A DNA stretch of 64,000 nucleotides from Mycobacterium sp. D16R12 (lineage in GTDB: Bacteria > Actinomycetota > Actinomycetes > Mycobacteriales > Mycobacteriaceae): NCBI RefSeq assembly GCF_002013465.1, contig NZ_MAFC01000029.1, positions 62,001 through 126,000 of the forward strand, read 5' to 3'. Made by a program: the position numbers and the translations under genes. Below are positions 7,682-15,491 of the stretch, in pieces. Below the pieces are notes generated by a model. That model was given only the letters and a program-made list of their open reading frames with translations. It was not told where the DNA came from and did not search any database. Within the stretch, counting starts at the first letter, position 1. Every line of letters begins with the position of its first letter.

Positions 7682-9184
7682 GTGACCCCCACTATCTCAA
7701 CGCTGCCACTGGGGCCGTCGACGATGGCCGGCGGGTCGATCGACAACGGCCGCGGCGCATCATCACCCAGATTGTGGGGATGGCTGACGCTGCCCTTCCG
7801 GCCGGGCGCACCACCCTCGGCCACACTCGGAATCCTGGTGGGGGTGGGCTTTCTCGTGTCCGAAACCGTCGCGGCGCTGTTACTGCGGCAGATTGCGCCG
7901 ACCGAGCGCATGGGCACCATTTATCTTCTGGGCATCTTGGTCGTGTCGGCGATCTGGGGCCTGCGGCTTGCGGTGCTCACCTCCATCGCCAGCGCCATCA
8001 CGTTCGACTACGTACGCGATTGGCCGAACGGTCATGTGCTGTCGGTCGAGCTGCAGAACGGCGTGGTCCACGTGATTTTCCTGGTTGCCGCGCTGGTCGC
8101 CAACGGCCTGGCAAGCCTGGCTCGTGCCCGCACCAACGAGGTCGAGGCGCGCCGTCGGGAGGCGGCCGCTGTCGCCGAGCAACAGGCTGGGTTGCGCCGG
8201 ATAGCGACTCTGGTCGCGCGCGCGGTACCTCCGTCGGACGTGTTCGCGGCCTTGGTCGACGAGATGGTCCATTGCCTGCACGGCGACACCGCGATTCTGT
8301 TGCGGTACGAGGCCGGCAACACCGTCACCATTGTCGCGGCATCCGGTGACGTAGGCCCAGGCCACACCCCGGGGACCCAGTTCGTGCTGGACGACGGCGT
8401 GCCGCCGGGAGAGGCGCTGGGATTCGGTGCCGGCGTGGGCACTCCCATCCGCGTCGGCGGGAGCACGTGGGGAGCGGCAGTGCTGCGAGGGGAAGGCCTT
8501 GCGGTTGCACTCGTGAACGATTTTGCCGACCTGGCCGCCACCGCGATCGCGAACGCCCATACGCGAGAAGAACTCACGGCCTCCCGCGCGCGGATCGTGA
8601 CAGCGGCCGACGAGGCACGTCGGCGCCTGGAGCGCGATCTGCACGACGGCGTACAGCAGCGCCTGGCGTCGCTGCGCCTGCGGCTCGGCATGGTGACCGC
8701 GGAGTTGCCCTCGGGTTTACCGGATCTGGCCAACCAACTCGCGGAGCTCAATGCCGGGTTGGTCGGTGTCACCGAGGACCTTCAGGAGTTCTCGCGCGGT
8801 GTTCACCCGGCGATCCTGTCCAGTGGCTTGCGGCCCGCGTTGTGCACACTGGCGCGGCGTTCGGCCGTTCCGGTCGCTATCGAGGTAAATGTTGATGGCG
8901 CGATAGCCGAGTCGGTCGAGATGGCCGCGTACTACGTGCTGGCGGAGGCACTTGCCAACGCCGCCAAGCACTCCGCTGCGAATCAGGTGCAGGTTTCGGT
9001 GCGATGTAGCGGGCCGGATCTCTGTATGGCTATCCGCGATGACGGGGTGGGTGGGGCCAATCCCCGTAAGGGTTCGGGGCTCGTGGGTTTGACCGACAGA
9101 GTCGAGGCGCTCGGCGGCACATTGAGTGTGTCCAGCCCTGTAGGGCGCGGCACGTCTCTGGACGTTTCCATTCCGATCCTCTGA
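7682..9184 (+). CDS. HisKA_3 sensor histidine kinase with DUF4118 and GAF domains
   Basis: A 500-residue membrane sensor kinase. Hydrophobic helices at about residues 48-145 resemble the KdpD-like DUF4118 sensor region. A GAF-type domain covers about 170-295. The dimerisation domain carries the phosphorylated His at H321 in RDLHDGVQQRLASL. The ATPase domain follows, with NAAKHS, DDGVGG and GSGLVGL. This is the NarX/DegS class that pairs with LuxR-type regulators, which fits the divergent gene at 7596. Translation starts at GTG 7682 behind a GGAGG-type site. The signal sensed is not evident. Confidence 0.92.
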   Translation: MTPTISTLPLGPSTMAGGSIDNGRGASSPRLWGWLTLPFRPGAPPSATLGILVGVGFLVSETVAALLLRQIAPTERMGTIYLLGILVVSAIWGLRLAVLTSIASAITFDYVRDWPNGHVLSVELQNGVVHVIFLVAALVANGLASLARARTNEVEARRREAAAVAEQQAGLRRIATLVARAVPPSDVFAALVDEMVHCLHGDTAILLRYEAGNTVTIVAASGDVGPGHTPGTQFVLDDGVPPGEALGFGAGVGTPIRVGGSTWGAAVLRGEGLAVALVNDFADLAATAIANAHTREELTASRARIVTAADEARRRLERDLHDGVQQRLASLRLRLGMVTAELPSGLPDLANQLAELNAGLVGVTEDLQEFSRGVHPAILSSGLRPALCTLARRSAVPVAIEVNVDGAIAESVEMAAYYVLAEALANAAKHSAANQVQVSVRCSGPDLCMAIRDDGVGGANPRKGSGLVGLTDRVEALGGTLSVSSPVGRGTSLDVSIPIL

Positions 9185-9566
9185 CCAAGTCGCCGCCGCG
9201 TTCCCTCACACGCAGGTAACTCTCGGGTATTTCCGGCCGCGATTCTGTGCGCATGGGGGGAAACCACACCTGCTTAATGGTGGGAAACCATACCAATTTC
9301 CGCGTTTAGTCCCCGTTAACCAGGATGCGAGGTCGCGTTAACGGCGCTCTAGCTAGATGAGGTCCGTTCAGTTGCGAAGGGCTCTATCGGGCAGAAGTGA
9401 CGTCGGGAGAAATTGTTGCGATACAGCGCAATTCGCAGAAATCTTGACGTTGTTGCCTGCTCAACGGTGATGTTGTCGATATCAGTCGATAAATGTCCTC
9501 AAAGGGCAAGTGGCACCTTTCCGTAAGACACAACGGCGTTATTCATGGACCATTCGAAAGGCTCAC
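9185..9566. other. 380-bp intergenic region upstream of the porin
   Basis: No convincing gene is present. The left part holds a duplicated GGGAAACCAYACC element. The rest is AT-richer than its surroundings and contains a TTGACG at about 9444, which could be a -35 for the porin. The length suggests a long 5' UTR or several regulator sites. Confidence 0.5.
9258..9294. promoter_or_regulatory. paired GGGAAACCAYACC repeats
   Basis: GGGAAACCACACC at 9258-9270 and GGGAAACCATACC at 9282-9294 are direct repeats differing at one base. They start 24 bp apart, about two helical turns and a quarter. They lie upstream of the porin and just past the sensor kinase, so they are candidate sites for the adjacent response regulator. 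Confidence 0.4.
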
Positions 9567-10223
9567 ATGGCAAAAATGCTTGATCGATTTGCGCGTGCTG
9601 CATACGTTGTCGCGGTGCTTGGCTGTATGGCACTGACAGAAGCGCCCGCGGCATTCGCGGAACCGGTGACCATGCTGCCGGAGGACCTGGATCAGGTGAC
9701 ACCGGACGGCTGGCACATCCATCTGAACAGCTACAACGAGGTAGTCAACTCGATTCCGAACCTGGCCAATGCGACGAACTCCCGCGAGGCCTTTGTGTCC
9801 CTGTATGCCTCGGCAAGGGTCGAGGGTGGGCAAGGGGACATCGTGGACAGCCTGTTCATCATGGGCTATCAGCTCGGATGCCAATCTGATGTGTCCAGCG
9901 GCCTTCAGTTCGGCGGCGCGGCGTCCGGCGGTGTGAGCGGAACCGGAAGCCTCGGGTCGAGCAGCTCCGTCGGCGGATCAGTAGGTGGCGGTCTTACCGG
10001 ATATGCGCAGACGGTCCTGGAACCCGGCGTGATTGTTGATCTGCCGATGTCGAACATGGGGCTCGACAAGTCGGGGCGCGCCACACTCGACGTCACAAAC
10101 CTGCATGTCAAGGCGGATGCCTGCGGCGGCGATGTCACCATCCGGTCGTACGCGTACTTACGGATCTCGACCACGGGGGCACATTCCTCCTACGCCATCT
10201 ATGGCGAACCCACCAAGATCTGA
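9567..10223 (+). CDS. MspA-family porin, divergent
   Basis: A 218-residue outer-membrane porin relative. The signal peptide is cleaved after AFA near residue 31. The mature start (DLDQVTPDGWHIHL), the IMGYQLG strand, LEPGVIVDLPM, and the YGEP ending align with MspA, an octameric channel of the mycobacterial outer membrane. Residues 111-144, where MspA has its TTPNILIDDGDITAPP loop with constriction aspartates, are instead Gly/Ser-rich with no acidic residue. Cysteines at 105 and 186 are unusual and might pair. The ATG at 9567 follows GAAAGG. It heads a cassette with two secreted proteins. Confidence 0.85.
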   Translation: MAKMLDRFARAAYVVAVLGCMALTEAPAAFAEPVTMLPEDLDQVTPDGWHIHLNSYNEVVNSIPNLANATNSREAFVSLYASARVEGGQGDIVDSLFIMGYQLGCQSDVSSGLQFGGAASGGVSGTGSLGSSSSVGGSVGGGLTGYAQTVLEPGVIVDLPMSNMGLDKSGRATLDVTNLHVKADACGGDVTIRSYAYLRISTTGAHSSYAIYGEPTKI

Positions 10224-10237
10224 GCAAGGAGAACGCC

Positions 10238-10804
10238 ATGGCATCACGCACGATCGCGGCAGGAGCGCTCGCGATTCTCTGCGGCGCAGGCATCTTCCTG
10301 GCGCCGAACGCGTCCGCAGACCCCGTCCCTCCGGGCCCACCCCCTGGCTACGACGGTCTTCCGTACCACAACATGCCGGGCCGGATCGGGCACCAACCCG
10401 GTGCGTACACCTGGATCCTGGGCTTCTGGATGCGGCCCCGGCGCGTCCTCGACACGGCCGGCGTGGCCGCGATGACCAATACGGACTCGCAATCGGCCGA
10501 GTTCGGGCTTCCCGGCTCGCAACTCGGTGTCGAACCGCAGCGGCGTTCCATGGTGGGGAATGCCTTCGGAGTGCGGCCGGAGTCGCAGATGGAGGCGACG
10601 GGTGCACCCGATCCTGCCGGTGGCGTCACGCCCGGGTACACGATGCCAGTGGGCAGTCCGGGGGGCGGCCTCGAAGACCCCTACGCCGGAACCGCGAGAC
10701 AGCTGCCCCTGGGCGGTGAATCCCTGCAGCCGTCCGCCAACGGGACCATCGGGCCAAGCTCGGTGAACAGCGGCCCCGACACGGGTCCCACCTTGTCGAA
10801 GTGA
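10238..10804 (+). CDS. exported Pro/Gly-rich protein, porin cassette paralog A
   Basis: A 188-residue secreted protein: signal peptide to NASADP (about residue 28), then a Pro-rich segment, PGRIGHQPGAYTW, a conserved RVLDTAGVAAMTN block, and a low-complexity tail. It begins 14 bp after the porin stop behind AAGGAG, so it is co-transcribed with it. The same blocks recur in the next gene, showing a tandem duplication. I know no function; periplasmic or surface accessories of the porin are a natural guess. Confidence 0.75.
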   Translation: MASRTIAAGALAILCGAGIFLAPNASADPVPPGPPPGYDGLPYHNMPGRIGHQPGAYTWILGFWMRPRRVLDTAGVAAMTNTDSQSAEFGLPGSQLGVEPQRRSMVGNAFGVRPESQMEATGAPDPAGGVTPGYTMPVGSPGGGLEDPYAGTARQLPLGGESLQPSANGTIGPSSVNSGPDTGPTLSK

Positions 10805-10835
10805 CCCACCCCCACACACACAGAGGATCCATCAC

Positions 10836-11405
10836 ATGAGAACGCACCCCACACGAGCAGCGGTGATCGTCGCGCTGCTACCGGCGGCACTTATTGGGGC
10901 GCCGAGCGCAGCGGCTGATCCTTCGGTGCCGGGCGACCCGACAGGACAGATTTACAGCCCGCCTGGCTACATCGGCTACTTCCCCGGCGCGTACGGGTTT
11001 CAAACCGTTTTCTCCCTGACTCCGCCGCCCCGGGTCCTGGACGCGGGTGGCGTCGGGGCCATGACCAACGCAGACCCGGCGTCGTCTCATATCGGGCTGC
11101 CGGACGATCGTCTGGGCGTGCAGTTGAAACATGTCGTCGTGAAGCCACAAGAGGCCGGTCCGCGTGGGCAGGTCTTCGGTGTGCGCACAGGTTCGCCCAT
11201 GCAGGACACCGCCGCGCCCGACGCGGCCGGCGGCGTGATGCCGGGTGCGACGTCCGCCATCGGGCGGCAGAACCCCGCGACTGGGCAATCAATCGGACTG
11301 GAGGATCCGTCCCCCGTCGGGGGCGGAGCCGAGCGGCCCATGCCGGGGCTGGAGGCCAGGCAGCCGGCGCGCAGTCCCGTCGCCGCACCGGATACGGCGA
11401 ACTGA
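10836..11405 (+). CDS. exported Pro/Gly-rich protein, porin cassette paralog B
   Basis: A 189-residue secreted protein with a signal peptide to SAAADP. It parallels its upstream neighbour block by block: PGYIGYFPGAYGF, RVLDAGGVGAMTN, then GLPDDRLGV against GLPGSQLGV. Both end in a disordered Pro/Gly tail with GLEDP. The gap is 31 bp and transcription ends at a strong hairpin 22 bp downstream, making this the last gene of the porin cassette. Function unknown. Confidence 0.75.
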   Translation: MRTHPTRAAVIVALLPAALIGAPSAAADPSVPGDPTGQIYSPPGYIGYFPGAYGFQTVFSLTPPPRVLDAGGVGAMTNADPASSHIGLPDDRLGVQLKHVVVKPQEAGPRGQVFGVRTGSPMQDTAAPDAAGGVMPGATSAIGRQNPATGQSIGLEDPSPVGGGAERPMPGLEARQPARSPVAAPDTAN

Positions 11406-11426
11406 AACGGCGTCCAGTGACGCGAA

Positions 11427-11474
11427 AAGGCACTCAGGTACGTGATTCGGGCTGAATACGTACCTGAGTGCCTT
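11427..11474. terminator. perfect 17-bp bidirectional terminator hairpin
   Basis: AAGGCACTCAGGTACGT (11427-11443) pairs perfectly with 11458-11474, and the 14-nt loop has a further ATTC/GAAT pairing. A-run and T-run edges flank the stem. It separates the porin cassette from the convergent sseC and should work in both directions. Confidence 0.85.
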
Positions 11475-11492
11475 CGGCAGCGAAAGAAGAGG

Positions 11493-11798
11493 CTAGGCCT
11501 CGATCTTGATGTCGACCTCGTGGATGCCGGCACCGGTGGGGCTCACCGTGGCCGTGCCGTTCCCGGCCGAGGACAACGCCCGCAGCGTCCAGTCGCCCGG
11601 AGCGGCGAAGAACCGGAAGTCGCCGGTCGCAGACGCCACCACCTCGGCGGTGAACTCATCGGAGGAATCGAGCAGGCGCACAAAGGCCCCGCCCACCGTC
11701 TGACCGTTGCCATCGACCACGCGGCCGGTGATCACGGTTTCCTTCTCCACGTCAACGCCCGCCGGAATGGCCAGGCCCTGCTTCGGTGCACTGCACAT
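11493..11798 (-). CDS. sseC: SseC / DUF1416 sulfur-metabolism protein
   Basis: A 101-residue cytosolic protein starting MCSAPKQGLAIPAG, nearly identical in pattern to mycobacterial SseC (Rv0814c). Its carboxypeptidase-regulatory-like beta-sandwich shows GRVVDGNGQTVGGAFVRLL. It lies 2 bp after the cysA2 stop, a fixed pairing across actinobacteria. The precise role is unproven; it is thought to act with the sulfurtransferase in thiosulfate or sulfide handling. The ATG at 11798 is preferred over one at 11852, which overlaps cysA2. Confidence 0.92.
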   Translation of the reverse strand: MCSAPKQGLAIPAGVDVEKETVITGRVVDGNGQTVGGAFVRLLDSSDEFTAEVVASATGDFRFFAAPGDWTLRALSSAGNGTATVSPTGAGIHEVDIKIEA

Positions 11799-11800
11799 AA

Positions 11801-12634
11801 CTAGCTTCCCAACTCGATCGGGGCTCCCACCAGAGAGCCGTATTCGGTCCAACTGCCGTCGTAGTTCGTCACGTTCTGGTGTCCCAGGAGCTCCTGCAAC
11901 ACGAACCAGGTGTGCGAGGAACGCTCACCGATACGGCAGTACGCGATGGTTTCCTTTTCACCGTCCAGCCCCGCATCGGCATAGAGCTTGGCCAGCTCGT
12001 CATCCGACTTGAAGGTGCCGTCTTCATTGGCTGCCTTGCTCCACGGGACGTTGATGGCGCCGGGGACGTGTCCAGGGCGCTGGCTCTGCTCCTGCGGAAG
12101 GTGCGCGGGAGCCAGGATCTTGCCCGAGAACTCGTCGGGTGAACGCACGTCGACCAGGTTCTTGGCACCGATGGCGGCGATCACCTCGTCACGGAAGGCG
12201 CGGATCGAGTTATCCGGCGCGGCGGCCTGGTAGGACGTCGCGGGTCGCGAGACGGTGTCGGTGGACAGCGCGCGGCCGTCCAGCTCCCACTTCTTGCGGC
12301 CGCCGTCGAGCAGCTTCACGTCCTGATGCCCGTACAGCTTGAAGTACCAGTAGGCGTACGCGGCGAACCAGTTGTTGTTACCGCCGTAGAGGACCACGGT
12401 GTCGTCGTTGCCGATGCCCTTGTCGGACAGTAGCTTCGAGAACTGCTGCTGATCGACGAAGTCGCGCTTGACCGCATCCTGCAGATCGGTCTTCCAGTCC
12501 AGCCTGACGGCGCCCTCGATGTGGCCGACGTCGTACGCGCTGGTGTCCTCGTCCACCTCCACGAACACCGTGTCGGGGGCGGAAAGGTTGTCTTGCGCCC
12601 ATTGGGCGGAGACCAGTACGTCAGAGCGTGCCAT
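11801..12634 (-). CDS. cysA2: thiosulfate sulfurtransferase (rhodanese)
   Basis: A 277-residue two-domain rhodanese that transfers sulfane sulfur from thiosulfate to thiol acceptors. The catalytic loop CRIGERS with nucleophile C233 is in the C-terminal domain. The N-terminal inactive domain has DVGHIEGAVRLDW. It matches mycobacterial CysA2/CysA3 in length and sequence. It sits between a DUF4395 membrane gene and sseC, and the operon is preceded by a polycysteine leader peptide, implying control by cysteine supply. Confidence 0.95.
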   Translation of the reverse strand: MARSDVLVSAQWAQDNLSAPDTVFVEVDEDTSAYDVGHIEGAVRLDWKTDLQDAVKRDFVDQQQFSKLLSDKGIGNDDTVVLYGGNNNWFAAYAYWYFKLYGHQDVKLLDGGRKKWELDGRALSTDTVSRPATSYQAAAPDNSIRAFRDEVIAAIGAKNLVDVRSPDEFSGKILAPAHLPQEQSQRPGHVPGAINVPWSKAANEDGTFKSDDELAKLYADAGLDGEKETIAYCRIGERSSHTWFVLQELLGHQNVTNYDGSWTEYGSLVGAPIELGS

Positions 12635-12664
12635 GCAGGGGATCCTTCCGGTGGTTTTGTCGGG

Positions 12665-13138
12665 TTACTGAGCCGACGGTTGTGTGCGGCGAAAACGGGT
12701 AACGAGGGGGTACAGCTGGCAGCCCAGGCAGATGCCGAAGGCGGCGTTCAGGAAGGCGGCGCCCAGTGCGAACGCCGTCGCGATCAGTCCGAGCAATGTG
12801 ACGCCGGTGGCGAACCCGATGGTTCCGACCGCGGCGAAGGTGAAGCCCAGCAGCTGGGCGAACTGCAGCGGCGGGATGGGCTCACGTTCGGTGACCGGGC
12901 TCAGCCTGGGCTGGATCAGAGTCCGGAAGATCGTTCCGTAGGGCCCGCGGTGCGGCCCCAGCAGCGCGCCGATCGCGAACACCACCGCTTGAAGTCCCAG
13001 GATCACCGCGGCCGCCACCGGCGATACGGCAGACACCGCCAGGGTGATGATGAGAACTGTGGTGGTGACCCAGGCGACGAAGCGGGGACCGCGAACGTCA
13101 ACCTGACTGATTGCAGGCGGTGTGTTGGCAGTGGTCAT
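12665..13138 (-). CDS. DUF4395 membrane protein
   Basis: A 157-residue protein with about four transmembrane helices: two at residues 20-60 and a pair at 95-145. The last pair contains NAAFGICLGCQLY, a C-x-x-C in a membrane hairpin that is characteristic of DUF4395. It is the first structural gene of the sulfur operon, with AGGAG upstream and cysA2 30 bp downstream. The intramembrane cysteine pair suggests sulfide or thiol transport, or a redox role near the membrane; this is inference from context. Confidence 0.85.
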   Translation of the reverse strand: MTTANTPPAISQVDVRGPRFVAWVTTTVLIITLAVSAVSPVAAAVILGLQAVVFAIGALLGPHRGPYGTIFRTLIQPRLSPVTEREPIPPLQFAQLLGFTFAAVGTIGFATGVTLLGLIATAFALGAAFLNAAFGICLGCQLYPLVTRFRRTQPSAQ

Positions 13139-13207
13139 GGTTTGTTGTGCTCCTAAGGGTGGCGGATATGGCTACACCAGGTACGGCACACTCGAAGGTG
13201 GCCGTTA

Positions 13208-13294
13208 TTAGCAGCAACAACAGCAGCAGCCCGCGACGCGGCACAGATCGACAGCGCGTCGTTTGGTGAGCATCGGCTCAAGGCGGGCTTGCAC
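13208..13294 (-). CDS. polycysteine leader peptide, leaderless
   Basis: A 28-codon frame from GTG 13294 ending LCRVAGCCCCCC then TAA, so six consecutive Cys codons (TGC TGC TGT TGT TGC TGC) precede the stop. A TAAACT -10 element lies exactly 7 nt before the GTG, so the mRNA would be leaderless. This matches the polycysteine leaderless short ORFs described in mycobacteria. There, ribosome progress through the Cys run reports cysteine supply and attenuates downstream sulfur genes, including the cysA2 operon. An internal ATG at 13273 would give a 21-residue version. Confidence 0.85.
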   Translation of the reverse strand: MQARLEPMLTKRRAVDLCRVAGCCCCCC

Positions 13295-13301
13295 GGCGAC
13301 G

Positions 13302-13307
13302 AGTTTA
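13302..13307 (-). promoter_or_regulatory. -10 box of the polycysteine/cysA2 operon
   Basis: TAAACT on the minus strand, 7 nt before the GTG of the leader peptide. It overlaps the 3' end of thiX (stop at 13305-13307), so the sulfur operon has its own promoter inside the thiX tail. Confidence 0.7.
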
Positions 13308-13772
13308 CCCCGGCTGCGTCATGCCCTGCAGCGCAGTGCGCAGGTCGGCGGCCTTGGGTACTCCAGAGACCCGATACGCCTGTCGTCCGGTGGCATCGAA
13401 AATGAACGTTGTCGGCAGTGACAGCACCGAGAGCGCCCGCGCGGCGTCGGGATTGGCATCGATGTCGACCTCTATATGGGCCACCTCGGGCTGGTCGGCC
13501 GAGACCTGGTCGACGACTCGGCGGACCGACGCACACGGACCACACCACACCGCGCTGAAGTGCACGATTGTGGGTCCGGTCGCGGAAAGCTCGATACCGG
13601 GCGGGGCCTGGACTTCGTCCGTCCCGCCGGGTCCTTCACGGAGCTTGCCGGCCCTGCTCTTGATCGCGACTGCGATGAGGCTCGACGCAAGTAGCGCGAC
13701 CGCGATCACAATGACCGCGGTCACAAAGGGCGACGAGCCGCTCTCCTGAAGAGCGGACAAACCTGACGTCAT
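13305..13772 (-). CDS. thiX: membrane-anchored thioredoxin-like protein
   Basis: A 155-residue protein with one N-terminal transmembrane helix (about residues 16-37) and a thioredoxin fold bearing WCGPC, the redox-active pair. It corresponds to Rv0816c. The active site should face either the cytosol or the periplasm depending on insertion; the anchor followed by basic KSRAGK favours a cytosolic catalytic domain. Its ATG overlaps the lmeA stop, so the two are co-transcribed, upstream of the sulfur operon. Confidence 0.88.
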   Translation of the reverse strand: MTSGLSALQESGSSPFVTAVIVIAVALLASSLIAVAIKSRAGKLREGPGGTDEVQAPPGIELSATGPTIVHFSAVWCGPCASVRRVVDQVSADQPEVAHIEVDIDANPDAARALSVLSLPTTFIFDATGRQAYRVSGVPKAADLRTALQGMTQPG

Positions 13773-14566
13773 GACTGCTTGAACGCGTCCAGGGAGATGG
13801 TTACTCCCTTGGCGATACCTTCGATGATCACATCTGATCCACGTGCGCCGACCGTTGTTGGTTCGATGGCGAAGGGGAGCTTCTGCTGCGGGACCACCTT
13901 GGTGAACGCGCCGAACACGCCCGCCTGCTGGTCTTCGGGCACATCGCGGTCGGCCGTGCCGGGGCCCGTCACCACGGATGTGGCGACGAACTGTAGATCC
14001 GTCTTGTCCGGTCCGCCGACGGAGACGTCGACCGACACGGTCACCTTGTGCTGGAACTCTCCGGTCTTCGGCGTTCCGGTGAACAGCAGGCCGGTTCCCG
14101 TGGAGATACCGGATTCGGTGGTGCCACCGGTGGCATCGTTCTGTTCCTTCGGAGGGGGTTCGACGGCAAGGTCGTTGATTCCCATGAATCGGCCCAAGTG
14201 GTTGGAGTCGATGATGATTCGGCTCTCCACCCTGTCCACGCGCAATGGAGAGTCCGGACGGATCAGCCAGGAAGCCTTGGAGATGTCGATGCCGTGCAAC
14301 GTGCCTTCCAGCGTTGCCTTACCCGTTTCCGCGTGGTCCACCCCGTGCGCCTTGATCTCTACTTCCTTGTATCGGTGCGCCAGAGCCTGGGGAATGAACG
14401 GGAACACCAGGATCGCCACGGACGGATCGGAGCTCAGGTTTGCCTCGGCGCGCAGGGTCCGGGACAGCCGGTATTCGGCGTAGATCGCAAAACCGAAATC
14501 CGTGCCGGTGGCGGCGATTGCGAGTGCACATACCGCCGCGATAGTGGCGATCAGGGGTTTGCGCAT
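13769..14566 (-). CDS. lmeA: lipomannan elongation factor A, DUF2993
   Basis: A 265-residue cell-envelope protein with an N-terminal signal or anchor (residues 4-25) and a DUF2993 domain, matching Rv0817c. In M. smegmatis this protein (LmeA) is needed for full-length lipomannan and LAM mannan chains. The start at 14566 places the basic MRKP directly before the hydrophobic helix. An ATG at 14647 would add 27 residues with no signal character. A 116-bp divergent spacer separates it from glnR. Confidence 0.85.
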   Translation of the reverse strand: MRKPLIATIAAVCALAIAATGTDFGFAIYAEYRLSRTLRAEANLSSDPSVAILVFPFIPQALAHRYKEVEIKAHGVDHAETGKATLEGTLHGIDISKASWLIRPDSPLRVDRVESRIIIDSNHLGRFMGINDLAVEPPPKEQNDATGGTTESGISTGTGLLFTGTPKTGEFQHKVTVSVDVSVGGPDKTDLQFVATSVVTGPGTADRDVPEDQQAGVFGAFTKVVPQQKLPFAIEPTTVGARGSDVIIEGIAKGVTISLDAFKQS

Positions 14567-14682
14567 CTGCACATTCTGGCGTACTGCCGCGCGTCCGACG
14601 TTCTCGGCCGGGCTTACCAGCAGGTGGCGGGGTACATTATGGAACACCTGGAGACCGAAGCACCCGGGTGTTGGAGGGCTCG

Positions 14683-15471
14683 TTGGACCTGTTGCTGCTG
14701 ACCGCTGACCAAAATCCCGATGCGGTGCTGCCGTCTCTATCGCTGCTCGCCCATACCGTGCGACCGGTGCCCAGCGAGGTGTCCTCGCTGCTGGAGGCGG
14801 GCTCGGCCGACGTCGCGATCGTCGATGCGCGCACGGATCTGGCCTCCGCGCGCGGGCTCTGCAGACTGCTGGGAGCCGCGGGATCGTCGGTTCCGGTGGT
14901 GGCCGTGGTCAACGAGGGCAGCCTGGTGGCGGTCAACGTCGACTGGGGTCTGGACGACATCCTGCTGCCCGGAACGGGCCCCGCCGAGATCGACGCACGG
15001 CTACGTCTGCTGGTGGGGCGCCGCGCGGGCGCGGTCAACGTGGAGAACGCCAGCAAGGTCGTGCTCGGCGAACTGGTCATCGACGAGGGCACCTACACCG
15101 CGCGGTTGCGCGGCCGCCCGCTTGACCTCACCTACAAGGAGTTCGAGCTGCTCAAGTATTTGGCGCAGCACGCCGGCCGGGTGTTCACCAGGGCACAGCT
15201 GCTTCAAGAGGTGTGGGGATACGACTTCTTCGGTGGCACCCGCACCGTGGATGTCCACGTGCGACGGCTGCGCGCGAAGCTGGGCGGCGAGTACGAATCG
15301 CTCATCGGCACCGTGCGCAACGTCGGATACAAGGCGGTACGGCCGCCGCGCGCGAAGGGCGACTCCGGCGCATCCGAGAGTGCCGGTGTCGCGGTCCACG
15401 ATGACGATGTGGACGATGAGATCGGCGATGACGATATCGTCGCCGAACCAGGGGCACGCAACGCAGGCTGA
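14683..15471 (+). CDS. glnR: GlnR-type OmpR-family transcriptional regulator
   Basis: A 262-residue orphan response-regulator-like protein. The N-terminal receiver is atypical and the C-terminal winged helix carries the OmpR/PhoB signature (YKEFELLKYLAQHAGRVFTRAQLL and RTVDVHVRRLRAKLG in separate blocks). This matches Rv0818, the nitrogen regulator GlnR that binds ammonium-assimilation promoters. An acidic Asp-rich tail follows the DNA-binding domain. The TTG at 14683 has GGAGGG five bases upstream and gives MDLLLLT, the family start; GTG 14668 is the alternative. Confidence 0.88.
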   Translation: MDLLLLTADQNPDAVLPSLSLLAHTVRPVPSEVSSLLEAGSADVAIVDARTDLASARGLCRLLGAAGSSVPVVAVVNEGSLVAVNVDWGLDDILLPGTGPAEIDARLRLLVGRRAGAVNVENASKVVLGELVIDEGTYTARLRGRPLDLTYKEFELLKYLAQHAGRVFTRAQLLQEVWGYDFFGGTRTVDVHVRRLRAKLGGEYESLIGTVRNVGYKAVRPPRAKGDSGASESAGVAVHDDDVDDEIGDDDIVAEPGARNAG

Positions 15472-15491
15472 GTCACGACTAGCGTGACGGT

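Noticed and set aside
8032..8772. Minus-strand open frame of 246 codons in the histidine kinase region
   Set aside because: The plus strand has clear kinase motifs. The minus translation is Ser/Arg/Pro-rich without domain character.
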